Source of the DNA: Helochares maculicollis
Lineage: Eukaryota; Arthropoda; Insecta; Coleoptera; Hydrophilidae
Direction: 5' to 3'
DNA length: 48,904 bases
NCBI GenBank assembly: GCA_033557835.1
Contig: JAWQRO010000204.1
Location: 1 to 48,904, forward strand
Positions within the stretch are counted from its first letter, which is position 1. Every line of letters begins with the position of its first letter. The notes under the pieces are model-generated. The model saw nothing but the letters and a program-made list of their open reading frames with translations. It had not been told where the DNA came from and did no database searches. A program made the translations under genes and the position numbers. Positions 1-12,394 of the stretch are shown in pieces.

Positions 1-1197
1 TATATATGTACATACAATTCATGACCAATGCCACATTATAATAAACTTTTATTCATTAGAAAATTATTAACTAGTTTGTCAGTAGTATTCCAACACTTTT
101 TTCTTTTGTGATGTGCTTTTTACACAATTTCATTGTGTATAGCGTCTTGTTGGATTTCCACATTTATAAATAACGATAATATAATCAATGGAAGCCTGCT
201 GTTAATTAAAGTGAATGAGATAACATAATAAATGTCTAATTAGAGAAGTTTATTTACTAATAAAATATTGAGTTCTTTTTTAATTTGCAATAATATTGTC
301 TACATCCATTTTCGTTTAAGTCTACGTTGCACAACATTCTTTCACTTGATTCTTGCTGCACATTAAATTACACACAGTTGTAATTATAAAATCACTCATT
401 GTATAGGTTGGCAGAAGCATCAAGATTTTTGATTGAAGATATTTTGTATATCGGATTGAAACTTTTAAATACAAATGAATGTAAGTCCTTATCGAAAAAT
501 AAACAAAAAAGGCCTTAAAGTACTTGGCCGCAGAAGTTCATTCTGCAATACAATTTTATTGTTTATTTTGCAAAAGTTTGAAGTACTATTAAGTAGGCAG
601 TGTCCGCCTATTTAACACTGCCCGACATGACATAACAGCTACTTGCAAGAACTTCTAGAGCTGTTACTTGGCCGAAACAAAACGCAACAATGAATCGACG
701 CTATTGTTGGCAGTTCCTTTGCGGTTCGCCGACAAACGAGACCTTCCCGGGTGTACGACCGCCTCAAATACCCTATCAAGATCTCTGATTAATTGTTTCA
801 CACGTTTACTCTCCAGCCTCTGAGTAGGGCTAATCATTCTTTCGATATTGTTAATTATTGACGGCCCAAAAGAACTCCTCTTTTCTATGAGAACAAGAGT
901 CTTTGCACCTGCCCTTTTTAGCGATGTTTTTTCATTTGTTTCTTTGCACGTGCAACGAAATTTTTGCAACTAAATTTTATGGATTTTTCGTTGCAAATGT
1001 ATTTGTCACATAAAAATATGGTACAACTGACGGTAAAGAAACATTTACTAAAAAATGAATCTTCTTCTCAAATTCTAAACTTACTATTTATGCAGCGATA
1101 TTTCCAAAACCTATTAGACTTTCCTAAAATCGTACAAGCAAACTGTGTGCATTGCTTTTCAGGCACTACCTACCCATACAATACCTGAATTATTTTG
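1..1197. other. intronic AT-rich DNA, nothing recognised
   Basis: A minus-strand open stretch (969-664, 101 codons, including RVKQLIRDLDRVFEAVVHPGR) has no recognised family and no splice support. The rest is AT-rich with no repeat found elsewhere in the window. Confidence 0.4.
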
Positions 1198-1797
1198 TTT
1201 CAAAGACTCCACGATTTGTTGCACAAAATAACACGTGATAATGCTTCACGCCAATTATTCATATGAAATAAAAAATGTGATATAAATGTCACCTCCACGA
1301 GACCAAAAGCAATAAAACGGAATATCTGGCGAGAGTGTGTGCGCCAAATTAACATATTCGCAAGTGTAGTGGCGTGCAATTCAGTTCTTTCTGTATATGT
1401 ATCTGTTTGTGAATATCTGGTTCTTAACGGGGCGAGGCGGGCAAACAAACGAAAATTCGCCCCCTGGCTGCTGCCAAACTGGATCTCGCCCCTGGAAAGC
1501 AAACGAAAAAATACGTACACGTACCGAGGCATGTCGCATACTCCTGATTTTTGCACTTGTCCACTTCATACATAAGTCATAAATGGTACAGGAATGGTTG
1601 CTGCGGCGAATGCAGTTTTCTTCTCATACCACCCCTGCCTGGTTGCGTGCCCGTAGCCCCCAGTCGAATTATCACTTATTCACTTTATATTTACGACTCG
1701 GTCGCTTTTTCTTCGGCCAATCCTGTGGGTTCCTCTGTACCGACCCAGGCTTTTGCTCGCATGAGAGCTGGCCGAATGAAGCTGGTAACTGTTTTTC
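1198..1797. other. GC-richer block ending in A14
   Basis: Several overlapping open frames on both strands and an internal near-repeat (CAAACGAAAA and CGCCCC(C)TGG words at 1446-1470 and 1486-1508). No protein family is recognised. Confidence 0.35.
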
Positions 1798-1811
1798 AAA
1801 AAAAAAAAAAA
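1798..1811 (+). repeat. A14 tract at the end of a GC-richer block
   Basis: Fourteen A follow the locally GC-rich stretch 1200-1797. A retroposed sequence with poly(A) tail is one explanation. No target-site duplication was found by eye. Confidence 0.7.
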
Positions 1812-4800
1812 GAGAAGCCAAGTTGAAATCATATGACCGTGCGGAGTGATTTTTACGGTTCCGACACTATGCAAAAGGTTTATGTGTATATTAATATTAT
1901 GAATATTAATAGCGTTGTTTCATGCCAATAACCTTTATCGGGATTTTACATAGGAGCGCATTTATAAACATCCTGTATGTCATCTGATGGAAAAATTATC
2001 GAGAGCTAAGTTTATTTCTAGTTCCAAATATTGTGAAATGATTATTGTGTTGCTAAAATGTCGATCTCACAGTTTGCACAATTCAAAAAAATTGCAGAAT
2101 TTTATTTTTGGGACGAATATCAGCATTTTTTCCAACAAAAGTCTTTTGTATTTAAACAGACGTTTAAATATATTTTAGTGCCACAAGTAATCATTTCATT
2201 GTAGAAATTTGGAAAACATCTCTTTTGCTAATAGAATGACCTGCATAGTTTGACATTTTCTATTCTAAGAGTCATTATAATTATTTTTTATGTGAAGCAT
2301 TTTTTTATAAAATGCATCATTTTGACGAATGAGCAATTTCTGACCTGATAAAAATTTTCTAGATTACAATTTTGACACTTATTTAAATTGCACACATTTC
2401 GTTATACAAATTTCTTCCATCTATATTAACTGTGTCCTATCACCAATTATAATAATCTTCAACAAATTTATCCGCTTATATTCAGTCCGTTGGCTCATTG
2501 TTAGCATTATATGATTAATTTTATATTGCTATTTCCCTTCTCTTAGGGCGGGGGCGCCTTTAGTAGAAACTTACAACGGACTTCGAAATGATATTTGAAA
2601 TTTGTCATTTGTTTCATGAAGTGCTTGGAATTATTTAATCGCTCAGTGAGAACAGTTTGAATTTTTTTTAATTTTGTTTAATTGATGTTTCTTTCAAATG
2701 TTGTTAGTTTTTGTTCGTTTAGATGAAATAAATGTATTGCATGTATGCCAGAAAATGTCTGTAATGTTCAAGAGTTCGGATTGATTGTTTACATTTCAAA
2801 AATGATGCATTCTAGTAAAAAAAAATCATATAAACATTCCTAGAATTAATCTTAGAATTAAAAGAACTAGGATGTTCTATTTGAAAAAGGTGCCTTAATT
2901 TCCATAATACAATCACTTGTATATTACAAATATATTAAAACGATATCTTATTTAAATCCAAAAAATTTTGTTTGGGAATTTGTTACCGTTGCAGAATTGT
3001 TTAGGTATATCTTGTATACCCATTTAGTTCATAAAATTCAAAGAAGATGTAAAGAGATTTAATTTCCACTATAAAACATTTAAATGTTTCATAAAAAATA
3101 TGAACAGCGATCCTCTATTTCGTAGGTTGTGGAAAATGCAAACTGATAGTAAACCAAACTAAATAAATCCATTCAAACCGCCTCCGAGTCATTTGCGAGG
3201 TTCTTAATGAAATGAACCACTAGAAAACCTAGTAACTTCCTTCTCATTGAGGTCGGAAGGCTGCAGGAGCGTAATTTGAGGCGTCACGGTCTTCTCGTCG
3301 TCGTCATTTGCAGTTAAACCTACACTTTCTCACGATTTTGTGACACAGTAACGAATATTTGTGTATGTATATATGCATGTATAATAGAGAATGTGCGAAG
3401 GACAGTATACTAGCACATCGCACATGTCTCATTTTCAATGCGATAAAAAGGTCTCAAATTGTTCAGTTCAATGACCCACATGTAATTATAGCATGCCTTT
3501 GTACCATGTAAAATGTTTCCACGCCATAAAGTCAGTTAGCACGGCGGCGCCCGCCGAATTTCTCCACCAGCTTACGACACAATAATGTCAACTTAGTTAT
3601 GTTTGGTTTACTTGTGACGTGCTGTAAAGACTCCCCCATTCGAGGTTTTGGTTAGTTACGATTTGAAGTGAGGGTTGTTTAAAAATATAAACACCTTCAT
3701 CATCTTTTTCATACTTTCGTCGTGAAGTTACCAGGATTTTAGTCATTTATAGATCACGCCTATTAGAAGATTGCGTTCTAATTGCTAAAGCTATTTTTTA
3801 TGTCCCATGAGATGCCATTGTTCAAATATATAGTTCATAAAAGAAATACTTAACGTATAATGGTATGAAAAGTAATCACAGCAAATTTCTATAGTTCATC
3901 AATTTTTAATTGCAAAAACTTAGAATTTTATCAAAATAATAAAGCCCAGAACTTGAGAGTACTCCATCATCTATCCAAATGATGGTGTGTAGCGGAGCTG
4001 AAGGTCGTACTCGCTATACCGCAATCTGGTTCCGGAAATTTACATACATAACCTACATACATCCACAGATATATCATTATACGAATTCATTCAGCAATTT
4101 GTTCGGCTTCGTTCTGTTGTAATTTTTATGCCTACTGTCATTTACATATTAATATATTTATATAATATTACGCTTTGGAATTTAGCTGAATACTGGAATA
4201 TTTTTGTAGAAAAAGCTGAATAAGAGGTTCCCTTGATGATCAAATTTTCATTGCACCTAATTTGCTCAGCAGATATTGTGATATTTAAGACAAAATTAAG
4301 AACATTTACAAATATATGCGTATATGAAATAAGAATTACATATACAACCTTGCATATATTATGTAAATGTATTGCGCCAATAATCTGCGGTTTTTTGTCT
4401 GTATATTCCAAAGTTCACTAAAATTTGGTAGTTATAGTTATATAATACAATAGTTTCAAAAAGCGGTGACAAAATAAACAAATAGATATTATTCCTTGAA
4501 ACTGATTTTATAAATTTTTGAAACATTGTTTGAATGGTATATACTGCATTAAGATAAAGAAAATTAATAATCAATAATACTCTAATCGGTTCATAATAGA
4601 GTAGAGCAATTAAAGTTTATAAAGAACACAATTATTTTAATCGTTTATCGATATAGCTCATATTAGTTACATGTTTTGGAGGTTATTATGAATACTTTTG
4701 AAGAATTATTATAAATATTAATATTCTGACATAACTTAAACACATAAAAGTAGCGTCTCTTGGCCCAAACGTAATATTTGCACAGCATAAGCAAAAGTCT

Positions 4801-4989
4801 GCGCATTGTTTCCAAAATAGTTTAATTTCTCTATTAGTTTTAAGACAATAATCTAGGATTTTTATCCCAAATAATTTTAAATCATTGCAAATATTTATAC
4901 TGATTATATCCTACTGATAGAGCTATGAAATCATTAACCATGGGAATAAGCTAGAAGCTACAGGTCATATAATTATTGAATGTCAGTTT
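1812..4989. other. intronic DNA, nothing recognised
   Basis: Mostly AT-rich. Two mixed-composition pockets (3180-3330 and 3530-3660, e.g. AGCACGGCGGCGCCCGCCG) could be conserved non-coding DNA. No coding exon or repeat family was identified. Confidence 0.4.
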
Positions 4990-5110
4990 TATTAGGCAAT
5001 TATTCTGATTCACCATCTGAAAAAGACCAGAACAGAAGATTATTCCCAGGCCCAACTAAAGCAATGACGCTTGCTCTACAGATCCCTCTATGTACTAGAT
5101 GAATTTATTT
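4990..5110 (+). repeat. direct repeat, copy 1 (SINE-like block)
   Basis: CAATTATTCTGATTCACCATC, AAAAGACCAG, ATTCCCAGGCCCAACT and CTACAGATCCCTCT, followed by a shared ATTTATTT-type end. The matching copy is 5342-5470, offset 352-360 bp. Short GC-richer core in AT-rich flanks, without a visible tRNA-type promoter. Confidence 0.75.
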
Positions 5111-5341
5111 GGAGTGGGGGGAGGGTTATTGGTTTTCCAAAAATTACTAGACTTTTTCTCCACAATTCTACAGACTATGAATTTCTTTACAAGCACAGGT
5201 TCCATGATTTTTACTAAAACAGTACACGAAATTCCCAATAATTTATTTTTTTTGTGTAAATTAAAAAGATATGACATCCTACCCATAATTTACAGAACTA
5301 TTAAATCATATATAAACATTCATTATTGAAAACGTAGATTT

Positions 5342-5470
5342 TCTTAAGCAATTATTGTAATTCACCATCGGGAAAAGGCCAGGGCCTTATTACAAACAAC
5401 TATTCCGAGGCCAAACTGCAGCGATTTGCGCTTCCCTACAGATACCTCTCTGCACTAAGTAAAATTATTT
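5342..5470 (+). repeat. direct repeat, copy 2 (SINE-like block)
   Basis: CAATTATTGTAATTCACCATC, AAAAGGCCAG, ATTCCGAGGCCAAACT and CTACAGATACCTCT, followed by AAAATTATTT. Same family and orientation as 4990-5110. Confidence 0.75.
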
Positions 5471-8089
5471 CAAATTCATACGACACATTTTTATGGAAGC
5501 TATTAATGATAAAGTGGCGGTATTATTCTTCTCGGCATGATAAATAATCCGGAACTTACTACAGCGATTTAAGAAAACCATCACTAGACGAACAAGGTTT
5601 AACTTCACATTGGCTAACCCAAAACCACAGCTAAGATATTAAACTGAGCGGTTATCAAATTAGCCACATGCTTCATATATGCTGAAACGGAAAGTTAATG
5701 GTCTTTTGCGCAAAGCAAACAGAAGCACACAATCATCCTCATTATATTCGTTTGAAATTACGCAAAATTAGGCATTGTTTTTGGGCCGAAACAAGAAATG
5801 CTAAAATACTAAAACATATCAGCAAATTTGCGAAACTTTTGCTGGAAATCGCAAGATTACCAATGCACGCGTTTAATTTCTGCTGTATTTGGATAATTGT
5901 ATCTTTGTGGCAGCGCCAATTGCCAGTTTTGCAGCCATGAAAATTTTAGATCCTATAATCAGGCATTCACGATAACACGACATTGCTGCTGTTTCGAAAG
6001 TATCAGCTTAAATTTCTATGTATGCACAAGAGAACGTTGCGTACTAATCGTATCAATTATGATATACTTCAGCTGCCCACTAAAAGGGAATTTATTATCA
6101 ATTGATAACTTACGAACTATTATTTTTGAATTATGCATTAGTTAAAGAGCTATAGCGCTATGCAATTTCATTTACGTGTGTAGTGCCGTTTTTATTTCAT
6201 AAATAAAACACTGCTGTTGCCGCATGTATGTTGATGGCTCCAAGCGATGGCATTTCATATTTCTAATATTAGACTTTTCCGAAGCATTGCATTACTTTTA
6301 CAAGTTTATAATACTGATACAACATTCTATACCAATCATTTACTCAGTACCACAATTATGAATCATGATTCTCGTCTGTACGTTAGCTAATAGCACCGAA
6401 AGGTTTAAGATTCCAGGAATATCCATTCGTAGATTTTAGATTGTGTTCTACATATATATTTAGGGATTCATAATTTTGTACACTCGTAGGTATATTTTAG
6501 AATATAACTATTATCGTTATACCATAGGTCACGAAAATAGCTGCATTGGTAAACGGTGTGACAGAGAAAAAAATCAAAGAAACCCTGATGTAGGCACTCA
6601 AAGCCCTAACATAAACGGACGTTCATAATCTTGCTATTAGCCGAAAAGGATTACTGTCACTTCTCTTATTAAAAACATTTCAGACGTTCTCTTAGGGTTG
6701 TTAAAGTTGAGAACAAGTTCCCACCAGTGGGGTAAACCACAAGATGTCTGGTCCTTTCAGGACCCAGAGTACAATTTTTTTAAATGTTTCATAATTTTAG
6801 CCTACTACTTGTCTGCTCAGGTTGTGTTTTATATTTAAAATTTTGTATATTACACATACATGAACAAGAATAGAGCTTGCTAGCGCAGATAAGTGGATTA
6901 TTTTATTTATATATATATAGAGTACATGTTTTCAAGCAATTGCTCCTTTGAGTAATACTAAGTAGTAATAATTTTAAATTGTTTTCATAATTTTTACTCG
7001 TGTAATAGATTATGCTTAATGCAAATCAATAGGTTCTATTTTAGGTGCAATAAAACAAATTTTGGTTATGTTTGATAGCATCCCGTATCGCAAGATTGCA
7101 TATTTTGAAGACGTCAAGAATTTATGGCGTCAATTTTTGGCGAATAAATCATTTAATATAATAAAAGTGAAGGCACAACATCCCTGGCAGGCTCACTCCT
7201 CTGATTGGAAAATATGAACAAAACCAAAAAGTGGCCTTGCAGGAACTCTTGGAAATCCAAGCCACACAAATCTACACTTCCAGACATAGATCATGGTTTG
7301 ACCTCAAGATCAATCGTAACAAAACAAGGCGTTTTACCGTCTGTGCTATGTTCAAACAACATGCAATTTTTTAAAATTACATCATATGTAGAAGAAAGAA
7401 GGGCATATCCAATATTTTTTAATCCGAATACCTATTAAACTCCAACTTTATTATCTCAAGAAATTTGAATTGCATTCCAATGACATCTTTAGACAGTTTT
7501 AAATAACCAAAAGACCAAAGCTAATTTTTCGGAATTTCTGCTGAAAACACTCTAAAAATAATAAAATTCTAAATATACGTTACCCAAATATTGCACGTCA
7601 TATACATCATTCAAAACGACGTCATGTTAGCCTTGACGACGTCAGAAAAAACAGCAATGGAAAACCGCGCGAAATTTCCCCAATTCAAAGTCGTCAAGAG
7701 GCGCTGTTGTTATTTTAATTATCTCTAGGTATTTATAAGCAGAACTTGCTACTTCCAATAAATTGAAAACGCTTCAATAAGCATAACAATAATAATGTTA
7801 TTATTTTGCATATTATTTACGTTTAAAAATTGCATGACAAATTAATTATATTAAAAAAAATCATATGATGTAAATAGAACCTCTTCTGCATTATCAACAT
7901 TGTTAACAATTAAGACAAAATTGGCGGGGGAGTTACCATTTGACCTAATAACTTGATTGACAGACTATTAAGTAGCTATTAGGCGAATAGGTTGTGTACA
8001 GAGTGATGCATAGTGACGGAATACCGCAAAATGTATGCATTTTAAGTAATAAAAACGGTTGTCTACTTACATATAAACTGAAAAGCCGT
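5471..8089. other. intronic DNA, nothing firm
   Basis: Open stretches at 5698-5940 and 7205-7438 (plus) have no recognised family. A small hairpin GGTCCT TTC AGGACC is at 6750-6764. No second copy of any of this was seen in the window. Confidence 0.4.
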
Positions 8090-9078
8090 CGAAAACAATG
8101 TGGCGGTTATCGCGCACGTCAGCGACTGGTTACGCCAGAACACAGCCAGCTACGCAAACAACTGAATCTCGTGGCACTTTGAGAGTGCAGGCGCAGTTAA
8201 CCGTGGGCTTTATGCGAAGGCCTTTTAAGGGTGAGTATGGCGGGTCAAAAGACGCAACAAGGCAGGGCACGGATATGCAATCATTGATACATACTCCCGA
8301 GGAGACCGGTAAAAGATAATAATGCACACACATACACAACTCGAAGATGACATCCTTGCTGCATAATAAATCTGGGTCGCGTCTAACACCTTGAGGGAAT
8401 GTTAGATGTCCATATTCAGTGTAATGTCGTGTGGGTCGCATAATATGTAGTGAGTTGGTACTTTTATGGTAGGATCGAATGAAGTTTCACTTTCTAAGGT
8501 TGAAGAACTAATGCCTATGAGTTGTTGGTTTGCGGTTTGTAATATTAGGGACGTGGCCTTGGCGATTGTAAGTTTATAACTAAATTATAGCTTGGAGATT
8601 ATTGCCAGGCAATAATATTAAAGTTTAACATATAAAATAAAGGGCTGGAAAACTGTTCAATAATTGATCAATTTTCAAATCTTTCGATAATTATCAAGAA
8701 ATTCATCTGAATATTGGAATACAATAATATAATGCGGACACATTTGCAAATGCCGCATTCTAAAAAATCTCCCTGTATCTTGCCCTTGCCTGTCCACATT
8801 CCAGACTTAATGAAGAGTGTAGTAATTCTAAAATGGCCAAATATAGATCCTTGCAGTACACAAATACCGCATGTGTCCCACGCGCCGCTCTATACAATGC
8901 GATAAATTGATTAAAAGTAGGGTTAGACGAGACGTCCTTTTACCGGTCTTCAGATGTGGCCCGTGAGTCTCGCGAATATTTTCGGGGATAGTCGCACGCA
9001 CCGGTTAAGGTCCGTATTGATTTTTTCGCTTGGAACACTCATACATACGAATAGGAACGCCGGGGGAGAGGGCGAAAG
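8090..9078. other. mixed-composition intronic DNA
   Basis: A minus open stretch 8441-8130 (103 codons) and a plus stretch 8098-8319 overlap over most of their length; neither is recognisable. A donor-like AAGGGTGAGT occurs at 8227-8236 on plus without an identifiable exon. Confidence 0.35.
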
Positions 9079-9474
9079 GTGAACCATCCAAAATACAGAA
9101 TTGTATACACTGGCACCGGCACAATCCACGTGGATTTTCAACCACCCCATTGCTGTCTCCGCCACGCCGCGCCAGTTGATAATTTTCCTAATTTCAATTT
9201 AACTTTTGTAGATTTTTCTGACAGATTTGTTGGCGGATATCAATTAGAATTGATCAAAAGAGAAACTGTAGCCAAATCATGGAGGAGTTTGAACGTGCAA
9301 CAATTCGATTCAGCCGTTGCACCCTGCACGTGGCAAGACGTGGGGTGGAACTTTGAAGGATGGACGGGACGGGGCGTTAGGGGAGAGCAAACGCACGCCG
9401 CCTGCCCTCAAGACAGAACAGGAATATTGCAGGGATCTTTCTGTGAACCCGTTTGTAAATACTTTCGAATTTAA
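9079..9474 (+). other. unrecognised 131-codon open frame in a GC-richer pocket
   Basis: The frame contains HPKYRIVYTGTGTIHVDF, FVGGYQLELIKRETV and SAVAPCTWQDVGWNFEG. A second overlapping frame is open from 9317 to 9535, which weakens the coding case. No domain, signal peptide or splice partner was recognised. Composition differs from the AT-rich intron around it. It could be an old insertion, a conserved non-coding block or chance. Confidence 0.2.
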
Positions 9475-9759
9475 TCAAATTCATGTGTGTGACACCTTTT
9501 ACCTCAGATTAATCCATCATCAGCTATCACTTTAAGGTGACATCAATGGACTCCCCAGTATTTATTCACTGGACAACCGTTAAAATTGTCTCATCATAAA
9601 AATGACCTACCTTCCACTAAATATTGCACCAATGAAAATAAAAACGAAGGCAAACATCAATTCAATCATCTTGTGCCTGATTTGCTCGTATGAAAAGAAA
9701 ATGTAATAGCCGCTTACATCGAATTTTCAAGATATAAGTTTAGTCTTGAGTGGCTTTAC

Positions 9760-10180
9760 ACTATGCCAGTTGATAAATTACAAATATATAGAGGTATTTT
9801 ATACATGAAAGTTTGCATCCATATTATCTGCCACTTTACCCATTCAAGCATTAGACTGTTTAAGTCAGGAGTATAAAACGCTAAGGAACGAGAGTCAATA
9901 AATTCCTGTAGGACTCGATTTGCGACTTTGCTTGAATTCAATGTGTGCATAGTAAAAAGTTGAAATAACGGAAAAAGTAATAGCCTGTGGGGCTTAGTGT
10001 GGTGAGTATGAAGGAGGACGAGTTCCCATTCAAATGCATGTAATTTTGCAGCGTGTGGTTGACCGTTATCATACAACAAGATAGTAATAAATCTGTTAAA
10101 CAATCTAGGCTCTTTTTCTTTAAGTTTTTGCATCAATTTATCCAGTTGTAGAATATTTCAATGATCCAAGTGTCACAAAC
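9760..10180 (-). mobile_element. mariner relic, C-terminal half of transposase
   Basis: An open minus frame covers part of it: LDKLMQKLKEKEPRL, then ITILLYDNGQPHAAK (the second catalytic Asp is kept, H replaced by Y). Then, after a frame shift, SPTGYYFFRYF where active elements have PTDYHLF, so the third Asp is Gly. The end reads LQEFIDSR, AFYT and KWQI, as in the C terminus of mariner proteins. The N-terminal half is not recognisable upstream of about 10180. The longest open stretch (126 aa) is a degraded transposase and not a host gene. Confidence 0.75.
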
Positions 10181-10389
10181 TATCAATTTTATGAATCAGT
10201 TCATATGTAACCTACTTCTCCAACTTTTCATTTTGTTTGCGAGCTAACATCAAACTTCAGGACATCATTAAACCGAGATAGATTCAGCGTTGTTCTTTAG
10301 TCATTGTTGACTTTTGATTTACACCACAGCGTGGATTTTCTGTGAGAATTCATGCTTCATATACTTCAAAATATAGAAGTGTATTGATT

Positions 10390-10605
10390 CAAGATGACTG
10401 CTTAATTTAGAAGCTATTAACACAATTAAGATGATTTAACCTAGACTAGGTCCCGTTGCGTCGTCCTAATCAGAACGCTGTTTATCTTATTAAGATACTA
10501 TCACAGCGATCGGGCACTTATTACCCCATCAGGGCGCTATTAATCCTGCCAAAATGCTTCTCACTCCCTCATTAAGCCGTTAATGTTAACAAGATGCCAT
10601 TAGGC
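10390..10605 (+). repeat. degenerate tandem array, unit about 17-23 bp
   Basis: Successive segments start with GC(T/C)ATTA-like and end with (T/C)AAGAT- or TCAG-like words: GCTATTAACACAATTAAGAT, GCTGTTTATCTTATTAAGAT, GCACTTATTACCCCATCAGG, GCTATTAATCCTGCCAAAAT, GTTAATGTTAACAAGAT, GCCATTAGG. About eight to nine decayed units are visible. It is GC-richer than its flanks and not coding. Confidence 0.55.
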
Positions 10606-11865
10606 AAACATCTATCTATAAATACAAAACAGTGAAAACCTTTTCAGAATAAAGATTTTAGGAAATCGATTTATTTTTTGATTCATTCTAACTGCAGTCC
10701 ATAAAGTCCCGGCTAAAAAACCGCAATTCATAGAAAAATTGAAACAGTGAAGGATCATTTAATCATTGCAATAGCACATGGAAAATATTTGTCGCTAATA
10801 AATCTTCGATTTGGGATATCTTTTGTTTTTCGCTACTCAAAACCACCCACCTAATACGATGAAATTCTAAACTTTTGACACAAACACGCGAAATTGGCTC
10901 TACAAAAATTGTTTAGTATCGAATTGTTTGTAGTAAGAAGACTTTTACATATCTAATTCTTGCGTGCACATTTTGAATGTCCAACTAGACGAAGAAGGAA
11001 CATATTAAGAGGCGAGTCGGAAATACTTGTCAGACATATGAGAATTGGAGCCGGAATATTGAAAAGTTATGTTCAAATTTAGAGTTAGATCGTGGAAACA
11101 ATTTTGTTTTATAAATATTTCAGACATTTTTTAAGCAATATTTATTCTTCTCACGTTTAATTATCTATCAGAACAGATGCCAAAGACGTTCAAGGAAAAT
11201 ACCCGGGGCTCCTCGCATAACAGCTACATATTGATCCGCTGTACTCTCTTCATGATAGACTGGTTATTTTGAATTCTTTCAATCTCTTTTCCATTGCGCG
11301 GAAAATTTATTATTGTTTCACTGCTGATATTTTTTGGCACTAAAATTTGTCAGTTATTAACATGTTCCAAAATGGCGTCGTTTTAAAGCTCACGCGGAAG
11401 GTAATCGGTTTGTTGCTCGTCCGACTGCACGAAAAATCAAAAATACGTAATGAGTGCTTTGTTAATTCAGATGTTTTCAAATGCATTGAAAAACTACGTA
11501 GAAAATATATATACGGAGAAAACAGATATTTATAATTTAAACACAAAATTCGGCGGCCCAATTGTAATCCCGAAACCCACTTTTGATGCTTGAAAGATTT
11601 ATTTCGAATTACATCAGAAAATACGTTAATTAATTTTCTTTAATCTTGCAACATCCGGAGGGCTAAAAATTTAGTATATCATAGAGCAGTACGAATTAAT
11701 TCGAATTCTTTTTTTTTTTTAATCCTATTAACCACTCTTTTGTGATTATACTTTATAAACGCATATTTTTGGCTAGTCACTATTTAAAATAAGCATACTG
11801 ATGATACTCTCCACTTCTTTAGTGACTTTACAATGGGATCTTTTGAATCAAAGCAGAGAAATCTC

Positions 11866-12394
11866 AAATGACCACTCAAGATTGCATTGACAAAAAACGT
11901 GTGACTCAGATATGGTTTAATTCAAGTATAAAAAAAACTACATCAAGAACTATGGTTCCGCTATTTCCTGAAGCGTACAACAGTAAGTAATGCTGGTGGA
12001 ATCAGTTCTTAGATGTATTTGAGACTTTGCATGATAAACTACAGAAATAAAAGGAAATATCAAAATAATAATTATTGTTCAGCCAAAAGAATGCTTTGGC
12101 TTCATAAATGTACTATACAGTTTAATTCCAAGTTAAAATTGGAGCGAAGCTGTGTTCTGAATTCGAACGAAATAACAAAGTCCAAAAAATATTTCGGAAA
12201 TATGATTAAGAATAAAATCAATGCCAATTATCCTTTCTAGAACAACTTTAAACCACATACTGAGAAACTCCGTTATGTAGAATTGGATTTCATGTTATGA
12301 ATTCATTTCAGCTACAATGTAATTAGAATAAATACAATTTCGGAGGGAATAAATTCGGTTCTAATTTGACTAAAATCAGATGGCGAAAGCAAAT
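11866..12394 (+). repeat. diverged repeat family, copy 1
   Basis: Collinear with 15637-16157. Shared blocks: GCATTGACAA, GATATG-TTCAAG, GGTGGAATCA, TCTAGA-CAACT, ATTCATTTCAGCT and TAATTTGACTA, ending in GCAAAT. A 75-codon open stretch inside (12013-12240) has no recognisable product and is not conserved in copy 2. Confidence 0.75.

Noticed and set aside
9317..9535. Second gene in an overlapping frame of the 9079-9474 open frame
   Set aside because: Two overlapping frames in a GC-richer stretch with no domain; neither reading can be preferred.
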